From Oscheius sp. JU75 (lineage: Eukaryota; Nematoda; Chromadorea; Rhabditida; Rhabditidae), in contig JASJZC010000006.1 of assembly GCA_037178855.1 (NCBI GenBank), positions 8,846,501-8,910,500 of the forward strand: DNA of 64,000 bases. Direction: 5' to 3'. The translations under genes were made by a program, and so were the position numbers. The notes under the pieces are model-generated. The model was not told the DNA's origin, did not search any database, and saw only the letters and a program-made list of their open reading frames with translations. Positions 38,201 to 50,993 of the stretch are shown in pieces; position 1 is the first letter of the stretch, and every line of letters begins with the position of its first letter.

Positions 38201-40315
38201 AGACAGAGAGACAGATATAGATATAGACACGTACACAGACATATGTTTCCAGACAGAGAGTGTGAGGATAAATAGTGACATCATACTGTTTCGAATATAT
38301 GTTTACGGACATCTGCTAAGAGAGTCTCGGCTTGATTTATGACTGATCTGAAAAAAATAGGACTGCTAACCTGAAGACAGCGTTGTAGAGCTGGTTGGCG
38401 AGGGAAGACGATATCTCCATCTCGCTGCTCATTTGTCCATCTCAGCTTTTCTGAAAAGATTGTGAAGGTCGTGTGATAGGACAGAAGGTTAAGATGATGG
38501 AAACGGATACCGTATCCCATGCTTCCCAGAAATTAGGCACAGAGAACGAAGAGCGTGTTTCCGTAAACGAAAGAGGGTGAGAGGATGATATCATATAACC
38601 GGGTGGGCGTAAACACCGGACACGAGTGCGGTCAGGAAATGAGAGGGTCTCGTGGACTCTAGGCTAATTTCCTAGAGGTACTGAGAGACAGATAGTTAAA
38701 GAGTGAAAGACAGAGAAACAAAGAGACAGTAAGACTGAGGGACAGGGAGCAGAGAGGCAGGAAAACAGAGAAACAGACAAACATAATCCCCTTTCTGGTA
38801 CAAAACGACGTCTCATGACAAAACTCTGTTTGTAGACTACAAGATGATAATTATACGTCGCGTATCTATAATCCTGTTGAATAGGTCTTCTATTCGAAAA
38901 TTGGAAAAAGTAGCAAAACAAATGAGCGTTGGATGCTTTCTCTGTCTCCCTCTCTCCCTCTCTCTCTCTCTCTCTTTTCAGAAGTCTCATCAAAAGGACG
39001 CGAGGAATAAATGGCGGGGTTTCTAGAGAGGATATCCGACTTCGTCAAAAGGAGAGGGACGGGGATAATTGCAGAGGCAATCTCGCTCTGCGAGTCACGT
39101 CACCCCCGGAGAATTAGCCAACTGATTGGGAGGGAGAGAGGCAGCGTGTGCAAAGAAGAAATCTGACGGCTTGAATGGAATTACAAAGTCAGGTGTCTTT
39201 CTCTCAAGGGGAGGGAGAAAAAAGAGAGGACCCGAACCGGTGTCCGGAAACCGACTACGTGGACACGTGGGAAAAGGCCGCACGATCAATAACCTCCAAG
39301 CCTGGACTCAATAGAAGCACGTCAACTGACGTCACACGATGGGGAGGAGGAGCCTGGCTCTTTGGGGCCCCCGAGCGCGTAATTGTCACATTCAGAGAGA
39401 ATTCTCAATCAAAACTTCTTCGACATTGAGGGGGGGCTCCATTAATTAATAACAGCTAAGTGCTCACGACATAGCTCACACACTGCGATTGAGCAGAGGA
39501 TTAATTGGATGGTTTCACGTGGGTGTCTCTATTCAAAAGAGCCAATTATTGAAGCTGCTGAAGGGTTTTCAGTTTTAAAACTCGAAAAGCTTTTTCATGG
39601 AAAAGCAAAATATTCCACTCGTGTTTGTGATAGTATTTCGAACGATGCAAAGAGGCGGGCTCGATCAAAACAGCAGTTAGTTGTCCTCGAGTAAAAGCCA
39701 TTCCCTCGAGTCCATTTATGTGAAAGTGAGAGTAAGAGAGAGTGATGTCACCCAGGAGCGGAGGAAATTCGAGCCGTGGAATCTCTTTCCAAGAAAAGGG
39801 AAGCCGGTGCCTAACCACACAAACATTTTCCCGAGAATCAGATAGAGGGGACCAATACATTATTTAGCACTGACTTAGTCTCTGCAGGAGATTCTTTGCT
39901 CTTAAGACGAGTGGGTTTTGTCATGGCCAGAAAACTGCGGCACTAGACAATAGAACAGTAGAAGATAGGATGTCTCTCCGTCTTTCTTTTTCTCACTGAG
40001 TCACTGGACAATTGAAAATAAGGAGACGGGCTGAAATGAGCATAAACTTCATTTGTCGATGACTACACATACAAATTTAAAAGACGAAAAAGATGTTAAG
40101 GCTCGGCTGAGAACAAGTATACTCTCTAGGCACCAATTGCGAAAGAACGATCGAATCTCGAAGAGTTTCACCGAGACTTGAGAAGACTTAGGGGTGGTAG
40201 GGGGGAAGAAGTGAAAGAGAAGAGACCAGTAAGTGGACCTAGGTCTGACAATGAAGAACGCGTGTGGACAACCCGTAAATGGACCACAGGTCCGTACAAG
40301 ACAATAACAAAGAGA

Positions 40316-43300
40316 CTAGATCAGACGTTCTTCTTTCGTGATGTGAGACATCGGCACTGGAATTTTAAATTCAGTACTGTAAATTATTTAGAACTTACTG
40401 GCATAAGCAGCAGACATACAATGTTCCTCCCGAGCCGGATTATATTTTCCGTGGAGTTTCCGCGACTGTTTCATGTAGCGTAGGATGAACAGGACTGCAG
40501 CCAGGAGCAGGAGACCGACCACTGAAAGTGTATTTTGAACGGGTAATGTCAAGATCAATCGAGTAGCACATTAACCTGTTGCAAAGCTCCAAAATGCGTT
40601 TACACTCTTGCCTTGCATGTTCAAATACCTAGATCTAGCCGCAAGCTTCACCTTCGTGGCGGTTAGCGCTCTGACTACGAAACTAATGGTCGCAGGTTCA
40701 TTCCCCAAGGACGGAAACAGTTTTTCTTTTCGATCAAAAATAGCGTGGTTTTAATGAGCGTTACATACAAGTCTTTTTTTAGCAGCCAAAGAAATGAAAG
40801 CCTACCAATCATAGCCAGAATCGAGACAATCCAACTGGTAGCCGACGAGGATTGATGATCAGCATTGCCTGTCTCCTGCTGATGAATGTCTGGATCAGCT
40901 GTCGTCATTCTTGTTGTCTCCTCGGTAGTCATCTCTTCCGAAGTCGACGAGGGAGATGGTTCAAACGGCTGATGTGGCATTTCCGGAGCCTGAGGGATGA
41001 CCCTCGTCGGAGCCTGAGTGCTTTGCATCCAGAATGGCAACGTCGACTGCGTGGTTGGAACCGTGAAGACTTGCTGGGTCGGTGTCTCTGTCTGAACAGT
41101 TCGCACGGGGGGTGGCTGGGTGAACATAGTTGTGGTGGGTGTCGACTCATGAGACTCCTGTTCCTCGTAGTCCTCTCCAGTTGTAGTCTCTTCAGCTATC
41201 TCAGTAGTCGTCTCCACGGTAGTCTCTTCCTGTTCAGTGGTCTCAGGAGTAGAAGACACGAGAGCATGGAAGGGATTGAATCCGTTCATATCCGTACTGG
41301 TCTCCATGGGAGCCGGTGTCGGGAAGGATTGCTCTGTAACAAAAGTAGACTGTTCCTCTTCCGTGGTAGTCTTCTCCGGGAACACGGCATGAGTCGACTG
41401 GTGTTCTGAAGGCTCCGTCGTAGTCTGGAAGGTCTGCGGAACCACAAAAGTGGCTGGATGAGAAGGATGAGGCTTCATTGAGGGGGTATCGGTGAAGGGA
41501 AGCACTTTGAGAGTTGAGGGTTCGGTCTGAAAGACTGTTCTGAAGAACAGAGTGACAGGGAAATAGAGAAATGTGAGACAGAGAGACAGAGACAGAGACA
41601 GAAAAAGAGACAGTTACTGTACCTGAATATGACTCGAAGGGAATGACGTTTCTGGGAAGACTCTCAAAGTCGGGTGAGTTGTTCCCATCTGTGTGGCCGT
41701 TTCCAGAGTCGAACCAGCCTGAGTCGGAAGCATGCCCGGCTGAGAATTCGCGTTAGGGAACATATTGAAACTCTGTCCAGTCGTCTTCGAGTCCACAGTA
41801 GGATTGGTGAACATTTCTTTTTCGGCCGTTGTAGGAGCAGGTGATCCCATGGTCCCGGCAGATGCCCGAGTGGCCAAGTGGAGCGCAAGACAGTCGACAA
41901 ACTCCCCGTTGACGGGATGAGGACAACGACAGTCGTAGGTCGCGTTGATCAGAGCTAGACTGTGCATAATGTAGTTCGAAGTGTCCAGGACACACTTGGC
42001 ACTGTGACCGTACATAGCACAGGCTGCGTCTCTGAATTTCCCCGTTTTCAACAGTGTTTAAAGCCGGTTTACCCAAGACAGACATCTACTACATTGCAAT
42101 TGATTCCGATAAATCCTTCACGACATTTGCAGTGAGCCGTTCCATTGGTCACGACACAGTCTCCGTTGGAACACTCGGGGTTACAGTTGGCCTGAAAGTA
42201 TGCGTTATTGTCCGTTGCCAACGCGTATAGCTCAGCCTAAATTGGCGCCGCTGTTCTGCCCAGATAGCGCATTCGGTAAGAATTCCGACTGGAGCAACGG
42301 GTCTCGGGTTAGATCCCGTACCAGAGGTTCTTGTTTGTTTTCCGCACAATTACCTCTGATTTCCATGCCTTTTCGTGATTCAGCCTCTTTTCATGGTTTT
42401 TCTGTTTCAAAACTGCCCCCCAAATTCAAAAGATCTCCAGATCTGCTTACACTTTCACAGAGGAGTCCAGTAAATCCGGCCGGGCACTCGCAGACCGCCT
42501 CATTGCCTCCATTCGCTCTGCAGATTCCGCCATTTTGACAGGGAACCGAGGCACAGACGTCCACCTCACACTGAGATCCAACGAAGCCATCCTGACAGAG
42601 ACAGGTAGCCTGAACGAAAGAGCGGTTTCTCTGTCTCTCTGTTTGTCTCTTGGTCTCCCTGATCACTCTGTCTCTCTATCTTTTTGTCTCTGTCTTCCTC
42701 CATTAGAAAAGAGAAGATAATAATCTGTTTTCGTACTGTGTCGGCATTCCACCGGCCGCCTCGGTCACCACTTAACAAGGTCATCCACCTCGGCAATAAG
42801 TGATCGGGTGCGGCCAGGCTCGAAGACCCTACTTGACTCTCTGTTACTGTTTCTCGACCAAGAACAGGCCTTGTTTTGGGGCTGAGATCCAGGCTCGAGA
42901 GGATAAACACCGGGGGGGGCTAAGGTCAACTAAAAACAGAGACGTCGAAAAGCAAACACAGGGAGAGCAAATTTTACGTGGCGAAGAAGTCGTCTAATCG
43001 CCTTTGCCGAAATAGAGACTAACCTGTCCCTCCTGGGTGACCACACACGTTCCATTGTGCTGACATTTGTGATTAGCACATGGACTCACGGTCCAGGCTG
43101 TGGTCTCAGCTGTTGGAGAACTGCTTCCGAGCTCGAAAATTGGGAATTGGGGGTCGAGGGATTCTGAAAAAAAGAAGTTGTTAACTCTTTGTCTCTCGCT
43201 TCTGTCTCTATGTCATTGTCTCTGTGTCTCTACTCCTCTATGTCTGTCTGTTTCTCTGCATCTATGGTCTCTCTGTCTCTCTGTTTTTCTGGTCTTTCTA

Positions 43301-45882
43301 TCTCCCTGATCTCTCTTTCTCCCTATCTCACCAGCTTGCTCCTCAGAACTGTTGATCTCATACGGACAGCTGCAAGCAAAATGCATCGAGGAGAAAGAGT
43401 TCCTAGCCAGATGAGGTGGACAGCCAATTGGCTTCTCGTTCTGGACAATCATTTGACGGATGCAGGCTGGCCCTCTTCCTGAACAATCTCTCGTTATGGG
43501 CGAGAGAACAACTGTACCGGCTTGGATTCGAACAGAGAAGACTCTCGGGCCGGGAGCGGCTGGGAAGACGACACGGGAAGAGTTAGTCGGTGAGACGGTG
43601 CATTGCATCGAGTCTGCTGCCAGAGCCCAGGAGAATTTCACCCATTTTGTACCATGAGATTGCGTCGTACACTCTCCCAGAGTCCTTCCCGTGGAACTGT
43701 CCACCACGGTCAGTAGTACGGTATTCTCAGTGACCAGGGAACTGAAAAGCTCCTACTATTAGTTAGCTAGCGGCGAGAAACCCGACGCCTCTTTTTGTCG
43801 GAGCTTAACCCCGCGCCTAAATGTCGGTAATGTGGGGTCAGTCGAGGCTCGCTCGCGCGCGCGACTTTGAACAAGCAAACACTCTTGTGGGGACGCTTAC
43901 GGACTCAGCCATTAAGCACGCGAGAGAGGAGGAGAAGGAGCACATCCGGCTATCGGAACTGACAGAAATTCAAATATCAAATAGTGGCGGGAATCACACA
44001 CACACGCGCCAAGTGAGGGTAATGACAGCCGATCAGCCGTCTTGCGCATTTCGTACTAATCCGATGGGGTTAAAAGCGCAGCCTCACCTTTAGAAGCAGC
44101 CGAATTTGGTAAAAACACATCTTTACAAGGATTCGAATACTGTCAAAATTCAATGCTAGGAAATATTATGCTACTGCGTACGTGTTCGAACTCAAGACAG
44201 CATTTTTGAGCTTTCGGGTGTTCTGCAAAGTTGTAGAGCAGATTATAAGTTAACTTGGCAAAACATCGTAAAGCACAAAAATCATGGATTAAACTTGAAA
44301 ATTGCTCGCAACTGACAAGGTTCCAATCCACCTGTCTCACCAGTACCATCACTTAGTCACAGCCGAGGCTGTGGGGGTGAGAAATGCTGCGAGGGTGTCT
44401 ACGGAGGAACAGAGTCTTGTTTCGAGCTCAAAATGTGATTTTTAGGCTTTCCGATGTTCTTTAAAGATGTAGCTCTTAGTTAGCTTTATAACTTTGTAGA
44501 GCATCGAAAAGACGCTGTCTTGAGCCCGAAAACCTTGGGTACGCAATTGTGTCTGCTTGGAGCTCCTTTACGTTTTCTAGGTTCCTTTCCCAATAATTCT
44601 CTCAAGTTCCACCCGATCAGACCAGAAGTGTTTGCCTCAAAAAGGGGCGTCTACAGCTGTGTCCCCGTCCGGCCTACCCAGTTCGTGTCCGGTCATCTCA
44701 AAAAATGTCCCCCCGGTGTGTCTAGTTCCTACCAACGATTGTGCTGGGGGTGGCCATTTACACACACATTGGGCGTGTTACTAGATTTGAGCCGGATCAG
44801 ACGGCAGAGCGAAAAAGGCGCGAACCTGAGGTATTCGTAGCTGCCAATCCATGGCAGACTGGACTCTTCGACGAGCCACACAGCTCGTCCGGAGGTCGCA
44901 TTGTCAAAATGCAAGGAACTGTCGTCGTCGGACTGACATGCTGCCAAGGAAAACAATCCTGAATAGAGTTTTGTGAGACCTGCAATTTGGATCCGAACCC
45001 GCAAAGAGGAGTAGCCGCACGAGGCGGTGAGTGTCGTCTACCATATCACTCCTTTGGTCGTTATCTCATACAGGGGGGACAGAGATTCTTCTGAAAAAGT
45101 TCTGAGACTGGTTGAGAGAGAAAGAGGTGGGACAAGAAACAGTTAATAGAGATGTATGGTCGAAACCGGATCGAGAGACCTGATGATGAGACGAGAGAGG
45201 GAGATTATCGATTTGACAAGGTCATAACGCTGTGATTTTTGTACAGTCGAGAATGGGAAGAAAGCGAAAGAATGAGGATGGGTCAAGAGTCAGCCGGACA
45301 GGAAGGCGAAGAGGTAGAGAGAGAGAAAGAGACATCAGAGACAGAGGGACAGAGAGACAGAGCATCAATGAGACAGAGAGACAGAGGAAGATCCAGGAAG
45401 ACAGAGACTGAGGGAGAGACAGAAAGACAGCGTAACAGGGAGGTAGAGAGGCAGAGGGACAGAGGGATAGAGAGTGACAAAGAGGCAAAATGACATAGAG
45501 GCAGGTAAAAGAACCTGTCAGATTCTAAAAGATTTCCATGGATTCACAGAAGGAAGGAGGCTGGTACACAGCCCCGAGTCTGGTGTGGCTCTGACAGAGA
45601 CTGACAGTTCACTAACATAACAACATCGGACTGTAACGGACCCACATTGCCCCAGCACTTCTTGGAGCATCTTACCCGCGTGAAAAAGGCATGAGAGCTC
45701 CCCCCAAGTTGAGAGGCCGAATCGTGAGAGCGCCGCCGCAAAAGAGGAAGGGGCGGGGTCCTGTGTGAGGCGACCACAGTCGTGCCTCGACGATAGCCGT
45801 CTCTCTCTCTCTACGAAATCGTAACCATTACGCGGATTAGAGCCAATTGAGCGAGTGTGAGCGAGAAAAGGCAAAACAACAT
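40316..45882 (-). CDS. crb: Crumbs-family transmembrane polarity protein
   Basis: The 3' half is firm: exons 43741-43332, 43163-43024, 42609-42451, 42191-42073, 42031-41623, 41526-40806, 40521-40399 and 40356-40316 join in phase. In order they encode the end of a laminin-G-like domain ([12 protein letters not shown]...[13 protein letters not shown]); EGF-like modules ([12 protein letters not shown]..., [12 protein letters not shown]..., [10 protein letters not shown]..., and one larger Cys module); about 380 Thr/Ser/Pro/Glu-rich residues; a TM ([20 protein letters not shown]); and a 38-residue tail. The tail contains GKYNPAREE, the Crumbs FERM-binding type, and ends in the PDZ ligand EERLI, encoded by a last exon of only 41 nt. 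Crumbs proteins set apical membrane identity through PALS1/PAR-6. Small size and one LamG recall C. elegans EAT-20/CRB-1. An upstream exon at about 44975-44838 fits LamG. A signal-peptide-like start ([17 protein letters not shown], 45882) is plausible, but linking exons are unresolved. Confidence 0.85.
40660..40720 (+). repeat. tRNA-like sequence in Crumbs intron
   Basis: GTGGCGGTTAGCGCTC (A-box-like) and GCAGGTTCATTCCCC (B-box-like) precede a T-rich tail (CAGTTTTTCTTTTCG). It sits in the intron that splits the transmembrane segment. Confidence 0.55.
42258..42335 (+). repeat. tRNA-like sequence in Crumbs intron
   Basis: AGATAGCGCATTCGGTAAGA (A box), GACTGGAGCAACGGGTCTCG and GGTTAGATCCCGT (B-box-like) are followed by TTCTTGTTTGTTTTCC. 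It lies between two EGF-encoding exons, antisense to the gene. Confidence 0.55.
44209..44512. repeat. Two copies of the TTCCGATGTTCTGCAAAG repeat
   Basis: GCTTTCGGGTGTTCTGCAAA (44209) and GCTTTCCGATGTTCTTTAAA (44446) lie about 235 bp apart. The second is followed by AACTTTGTAGAGCATCGAAA, an imperfect reverse complement that makes a hairpin of about 65 nt. Confidence 0.7.
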
Positions 45883-48470
45883 CAGATTCTTGTTGGGCAG
45901 AAATTGGCGGCAATGATGGCGATGTTGTCGATGGCTGGCCTGGTATAAACTGAAAGTGAGGAGAGGTTGTAAACAGAGAGAAGCTTCTGATCTAAACAAT
46001 GGATGGGGGGCAGAAAACAACAGACGTCGAGCTTAACCCAGGATGGGAAGCCATAAACACCCCTGAAACTGCTCTTAATGGACTGGATCCAATTCTGTCG
46101 CGGGGTAACAGATGGCCATCAATTAAAAGTTAAAAAAAACAGAGAGACAGTGAGACAGAGAATCAAGAGATAGAGAAGCTGAGAGAGAGAAAGTCGGAAA
46201 GATAGAGAGACAGAGGCTCAGAAGGTCAGGGGGACAGAGATACGCAGAGATAGAAAGACACAGAAACAGAGGGATAGAGAGACAGTGCGTCAGAGAGCCT
46301 GAGAGACTGAGAGATAGAGTGACAGTGAGAGAAAGGGAGATAGAGGCAAAGAGACTGATAGACGGAGAGATTGATATTCTAAGAGACAGAGAGTCGCGGA
46401 GACAAAGAGACAGAGAGTCGAAGTCAGAGAGACAGTCACTGCCAGTTAAAAGTTCAAAAAACAGCTGGCCTATCGAGTTCTGCAGTCGAAAAATGTGGTA
46501 GAATGATCCGTTACGGGAGCCCCCTCTTCTCAAATGCAACTTGGGTCAACAGGACAGACAATGTCTGTACTCATAGCCGAAAGGGACAAACAGCGCTACA
46601 GAGACTCCCTGAGGGCATTGAGCCAGAAATAAGATCTGACCCTGGAGAGGTGGAAAAAGTTTCTGGAGACGGTCCAGAGGATTTCAATTGCTGTAACCTT
46701 GGCTTGAGAGGTCAAAGGAAAAACAGAGGGCAGCTACCCCCGTTAGTTCTAACTCTTTTGGCGCAATTTTCGAAATTTAAAAACATGAAGATTGAAGAAG
46801 TGTTAATGCTGATAACATGTCACAAGGGCTATTTGACATTCCGAATTTGATAAACTTGATTACAAATTCAATAAGTGAGTGAATATGACGGTTTTAGGCA
46901 TCACTATTAGAGTAGCAAGGCATCAAAAACCTCAGGAATCTGGACTAGATAAAAGAGTAGACTGAAGAGGGAAATTGGCTGGAGTCAAGTGGCTCCAAGA
47001 AGCTGCTGTAGATCTGGAACGTACGACCCTGAGAAGCCGACCTGTCTGCTGTAAAAAGTTCGGGGGTTCACAGCTGACGGAGATGGATAAATGTGGGAGC
47101 GTCCTCTCTCCTAAGACCGTACAAGGTCGACTAATCGATACCGGGGGCCAATTTTACGGCTATTTGGGTCTAATTAGAAGAGGAGGAAGGGTACAAGTGG
47201 ACAAAAAAGTGACTGATGAAACCCGAGGAGAGCTGCTATACTCATTTGACCGGTCTCTCTGTTTGCTAGTGACTAGAAAATGATGGGCTCTTTCTCCGTG
47301 AGTCACTGAGGCGGGCCTACTATTTGATTTTCACTGACCGGTAGCCGAGGAGAAACATGTTAATTCCAGGGTCAACAAACGAGGAGGAGGGAAGCGGATG
47401 CCGAGATGGAAACAGAGACGAGTTTGGAGAGGGTCAAGAGGACCCCCACGTCAGTTTGCTCACGAAGAATTAGAAACATGAGTGTGCGGATCATGTCCGA
47501 CGATGGTTGATAGAAATTCGGACCTGACTCACGGGCAAGACACAGAATGGGCCGAACGGCCGCCGTCAGGGCCGTTCCCCATTCGATCGCTACCTATTTA
47601 TGCCACTTTCGCCCGCCTTACATTAGCTATGTGTGGCTAGAAGCAGAAGACATGGGGAGAGAGAAAGGAAACGGGAAGAGAGGTAGCGAAAATGTGAAGA
47701 GGACTCCGCCTCGTCACGCTGAGACGCCGAAGACAGCTGTCAGGACGGACGACGTGCACGCGAGAGACGTACACGCACGGACGGTGGTCAAACAAAAAGT
47801 TTCCAACTCATCGCGAAGCACAGCAGGATTCAAACTTTAGGGTACAGCTAAAACCCTGATGTCCTCTTGATTTATCCTGGGAGTTTTTTTTTCTTCTTAC
47901 TTTCGATCGACTATCTCTTTACTGTAGTGTATGTATTCAGCGTCAGAACATGCTACTAGAACTGTAAAACAGAATGAACAAACACTGCAAATAAGAAAAT
48001 TGTAGTTCCTCTGGAATTTTCAACTATTCAAATTTCCACCAAATTGTCTTTTTCAAAATCATGGCGCCACATCCCATTATTCAAGCGTGACTGGATATTC
48101 TTTTTCTGCTTTGTTGCCAGATTCTCTGTGTGTTACCCTTGTAAAAGCTTGTCTTGAGACACCTGGGATCTCATATCATCAGTCACAAGACTTTAGAGCA
48201 TGGTTACATAGAAAGAATTATAGATTTATTCAGTTTTCTGACAATATATACTTTGAGTCTTTCTTTTCCACTCACAGACCTTGTTTTATACCATGAAACA
48301 AACCCTGTATACCATACCATGCTCCATTTTATCCTACTGTAGGCCTGCGTGCAAATATACGTCAGCAGCCCGCGCTGGAACTTCATCGTTCAAAATTGGT
48401 TCTCTTCTCCTGTCTTTTCTCTCAAATCTTCAATTTTTTGAGTCTGATATTGATAAAAATGCTTCCAGGG
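45883..48470. other. Spacer with microsatellite, no recognised gene
   Basis: This lies between the Crumbs gene (-) and the ZIP gene (+), so it is a divergent promoter region. A GACAGAGA-type array lies at 46138-46440; a second one at 45300-45480 is just inside the Crumbs 5' region. Open frames at 46503-47840 show no domain or splice support. Confidence 0.5.
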
Positions 48471-50780
48471 ATGGGTAAAAGCCTAGTACTGCTGCTCGTG
48501 GTCTCGATTGGAGTGTACTGCCACACACATAGTCACGAGGCGCCACATGCAAAGTATGGGAGGGAAGTAAACGAGCAGGTATGCATTTTTTCACGTTATT
48601 TCTAACCAAAATAATATGTTCAGGCAGCAAAAGAAGCAGTACATGGCCATTCGCACGGCGGCCACGGACATTCACACGGAGCAGGAGGATGTCCACATGC
48701 GCATGCCCATTCTCATGGCGCGGAAGAAGATCACGGACATTCACACGAGCATCATGGCCATTCGCACGAGGAGCATGGGCACAGTCATGAGCATGGACAC
48801 AGGTACAGTTTCTTTTTGTTTTCAACGCTTTTTTATAGACAACAGTAACTATCCTAGCCAAAAAGGGAGCCACGGCCAGGCCAATTGAGAATAAGTGATC
48901 CGCGGTCAGCCCAGGCCGGTATATCTGAATGACAGAGCCGAAAACGCAAACTTTGGGAACGAATCATTTAAAGTTTATTTAACAACTTGTGACATGGGTT
49001 CTGTCGATCAAACTTGCAAAAGTTAGAAGATTTCTTCGCCGATATTGGCCTATAAATTTGATTCGGCCCCTCAGGACCACGAGAATCAGGACTTTTCCGT
49101 CCTAATATCATATATGAGATCGATATCTTCCATTTTCAGCCACGGAGCGCCGAGCAAAAGAAGCGTCAATCCTCACGAGTACCATTTCGAGGGTTCGCTC
49201 GCCTTCCTCAACGAGCCTGTGACCCGGACTCGATGGTTCTCGATCGGAGCCACGCTGCTCATCAGCGCCTTCCCCTGCCTGATTCTCTTCCTCATTCCCA
49301 TCAATGTGGGTCTCTTTTTTGCGTCGAAAAAAAGCTGAAATGTCAGTCCAACACCGGCGATTCCAACAATCTCCTGAAGGTCCTGCTGGCCTTCGGATCG
49401 GGCGGTCTTCTCGGCGACGCCTTCCTTCATTTGATTCCCCATGCGCAGCCGGCCGGAGGCCATTCCCACAGCCACAGTCATTCGCATAGTCACGGTGAGG
49501 AAGGACATAGTCACGACAATTCCGTCGGCATGTGGGTCCTCGGCGGAATCATCGCCTTTTTGGCCGTGGAGAAAATCGTGCGCATCTTGAAGGGAGAGCA
49601 TGGACACGGACATTCTCATGGGCACAGTCATGATGGAAAGGTTGGTTGCAGCTTTTTTTAATGTCTAGGTTTCAACTCGTTTCCACGTTTTCTACAGGTC
49701 CCACAACCATGACTGACCATTTAGGTCGCTAATGAAAAAAAAAGGATGAGATATTGGTAAGCGCCCAAAAAATCGTCTTGCCAAGGCCGATTTTTGACCC
49801 ACTTTGACTCATTGTATCCCGGTCGATTTTTTTGAGATTTACACAAAACATGAAAATAAGACGACACCATCGGAAAATTTCAGAAAGACAAGCAGTCCGA
49901 CGACGAATCCGAGAAGGAGACGAAGAAAAAGGAGAAGAAGGACAAGAAGGAGAAGAAGGAAGAGGAAAAGCCCGTGGCCAAGGAGGGAATCAAGATTGCC
50001 GCCTTCCTCAATCTGATCGCCGATTTGGCTCACAACTTCACCGACGGCTTGGCCATTGGGGCCTCGTTCAGTGCCGGCACGAAGATCGGAATTGTGACCA
50101 CGGCCACAGTACTCGTGCACGAGATTCCTCACGAGATTGGAGATTTCGCTATTCTTGTCCGGTCCGGATATTCCAAGTATAAGGTAGTTTTCAGCTTATC
50201 ACAGTTTCTAATGCGATTTTTCAGGCCATGGGCTTCCAGCTGATTACAGCCATCGGGGCTCTGGCCGGCTGTATCCTTTCCCTCTGGGCAAGCAGTGCCG
50301 AAGGTCTGGCCGAGGCAGCAGGAGCCAGCTGGGTTCTTCCTTTCACAGGTCTGCTCTTTGAATCAGTTTTTCTTGAAATCCGCACGTCTGTAAAGTATCA
50401 TGTGGTATATCTTTTCGGCCCAAAATTTAGCGCCTTGCGTGTTGGTCCGATCCGAATTCACCGCGCCTAAAATCGAACTTTTCGGAGTAAACGCGACATG
50501 TTTTCAAATTTCCGATGAAAACATGCTATATGAGAAAAAAGGGCATTTGAAAGGGTCAGAAGATGAGAAGTTGGCAAGTTCCCAGAAGAATTAGCTCCCA
50601 AGTGGCGACAGCAAATCCTTGCAAAATGTCCATTTTTCAGCCGGTGGCTTCATCTACATCGCAACCGTCTCCGTTATTCCGGAGCTCCTCGAAAACTCCT
50701 CGCTCTGGCAGTCATTTAAGGAAGTCTCGGCCATTCTCGTCGGCATCTTCCTCATGCATCTCATTGCACTGTATGAATGA
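48471..50780 (+). CDS. Slc39a7: ZIP-family zinc transporter, ZIP7/Catsup type
   Basis: Seven phase-consistent exons (48471-48578, 48624-48802, 49140-49305, 49347-49640, 49884-50183, 50225-50348, 50641-50780, TGA) encode about 436 aa. Signal peptide ([17 protein letters not shown]) is followed by a His-rich lumenal segment of HGHSH repeats (48624-48802) and a conserved lead-in to TM1. A second His-rich loop ([12 protein letters not shown], then [11 protein letters not shown]) and an unusually Lys/Glu-rich stretch (49890-49985) lie between TM3 and TM4. TM4 has [13 protein letters not shown] and TM5 has the metal-site motif [13 protein letters not shown], the LIV-1 subfamily zinc-binding signature. 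ZIP7 releases zinc from the ER/Golgi to the cytosol. I chose ATG 48471 over the in-frame ATG at 48459 because a TTCCAG acceptor ends 2 nt before it. RFC4 begins 213 bp downstream on the same strand. Confidence 0.93.
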
Positions 50781-50993
50781 GTTATGTCCTAGTATTTTAA
50801 TTTGTAGAGTCACTCCTATTTATCATGTTTCTGGTCCTTGTTATTGTATCTCTTGTGAATTGTTGGAATGAAGGTGAAGGGTATGAGGATCTTCTTTTTT
50901 TCCTAGTTTACTACTGCTCTTTATTTCAATCAAATCCGTTTTTCCTACTCTTTTCACATTTTCCTGCGATCCATAACCATTTTTCCCCTCCAG

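Larger units (their letters stand above)
32600..40315. other. 7.7-kb gene-poor, repeat-rich region
   Basis: No convincing coding exon on either strand. tRNA-like sequences occur at about 33085-33150 (+), 34185-34245 (-), 35996-36062 (-) and 37398-37470 (-). GACAGAGA-type microsatellites occur at 36725-36800, 37918-38200 and 38690-38780. The rest is unique-looking DNA that could hold distal promoters of the flanking minus-strand genes (for olrn-1) or a non-coding transcript; the sequence does not decide. Confidence 0.5.

Noticed and set aside
37863-38312. Ser/Leu/Cys-rich ORFs on the minus strand (149 and 128 codons)
   Set aside because: Artefacts of translating the GACAGAGA octamer array; no start context, domain or splice signals.
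49839-50132. Leu-rich ORF opposite the ZIP7 gene
   Set aside because: Antisense of the Lys/Glu-rich (AAG/GAG) loop; the sense frame carries the ZIP motifs.
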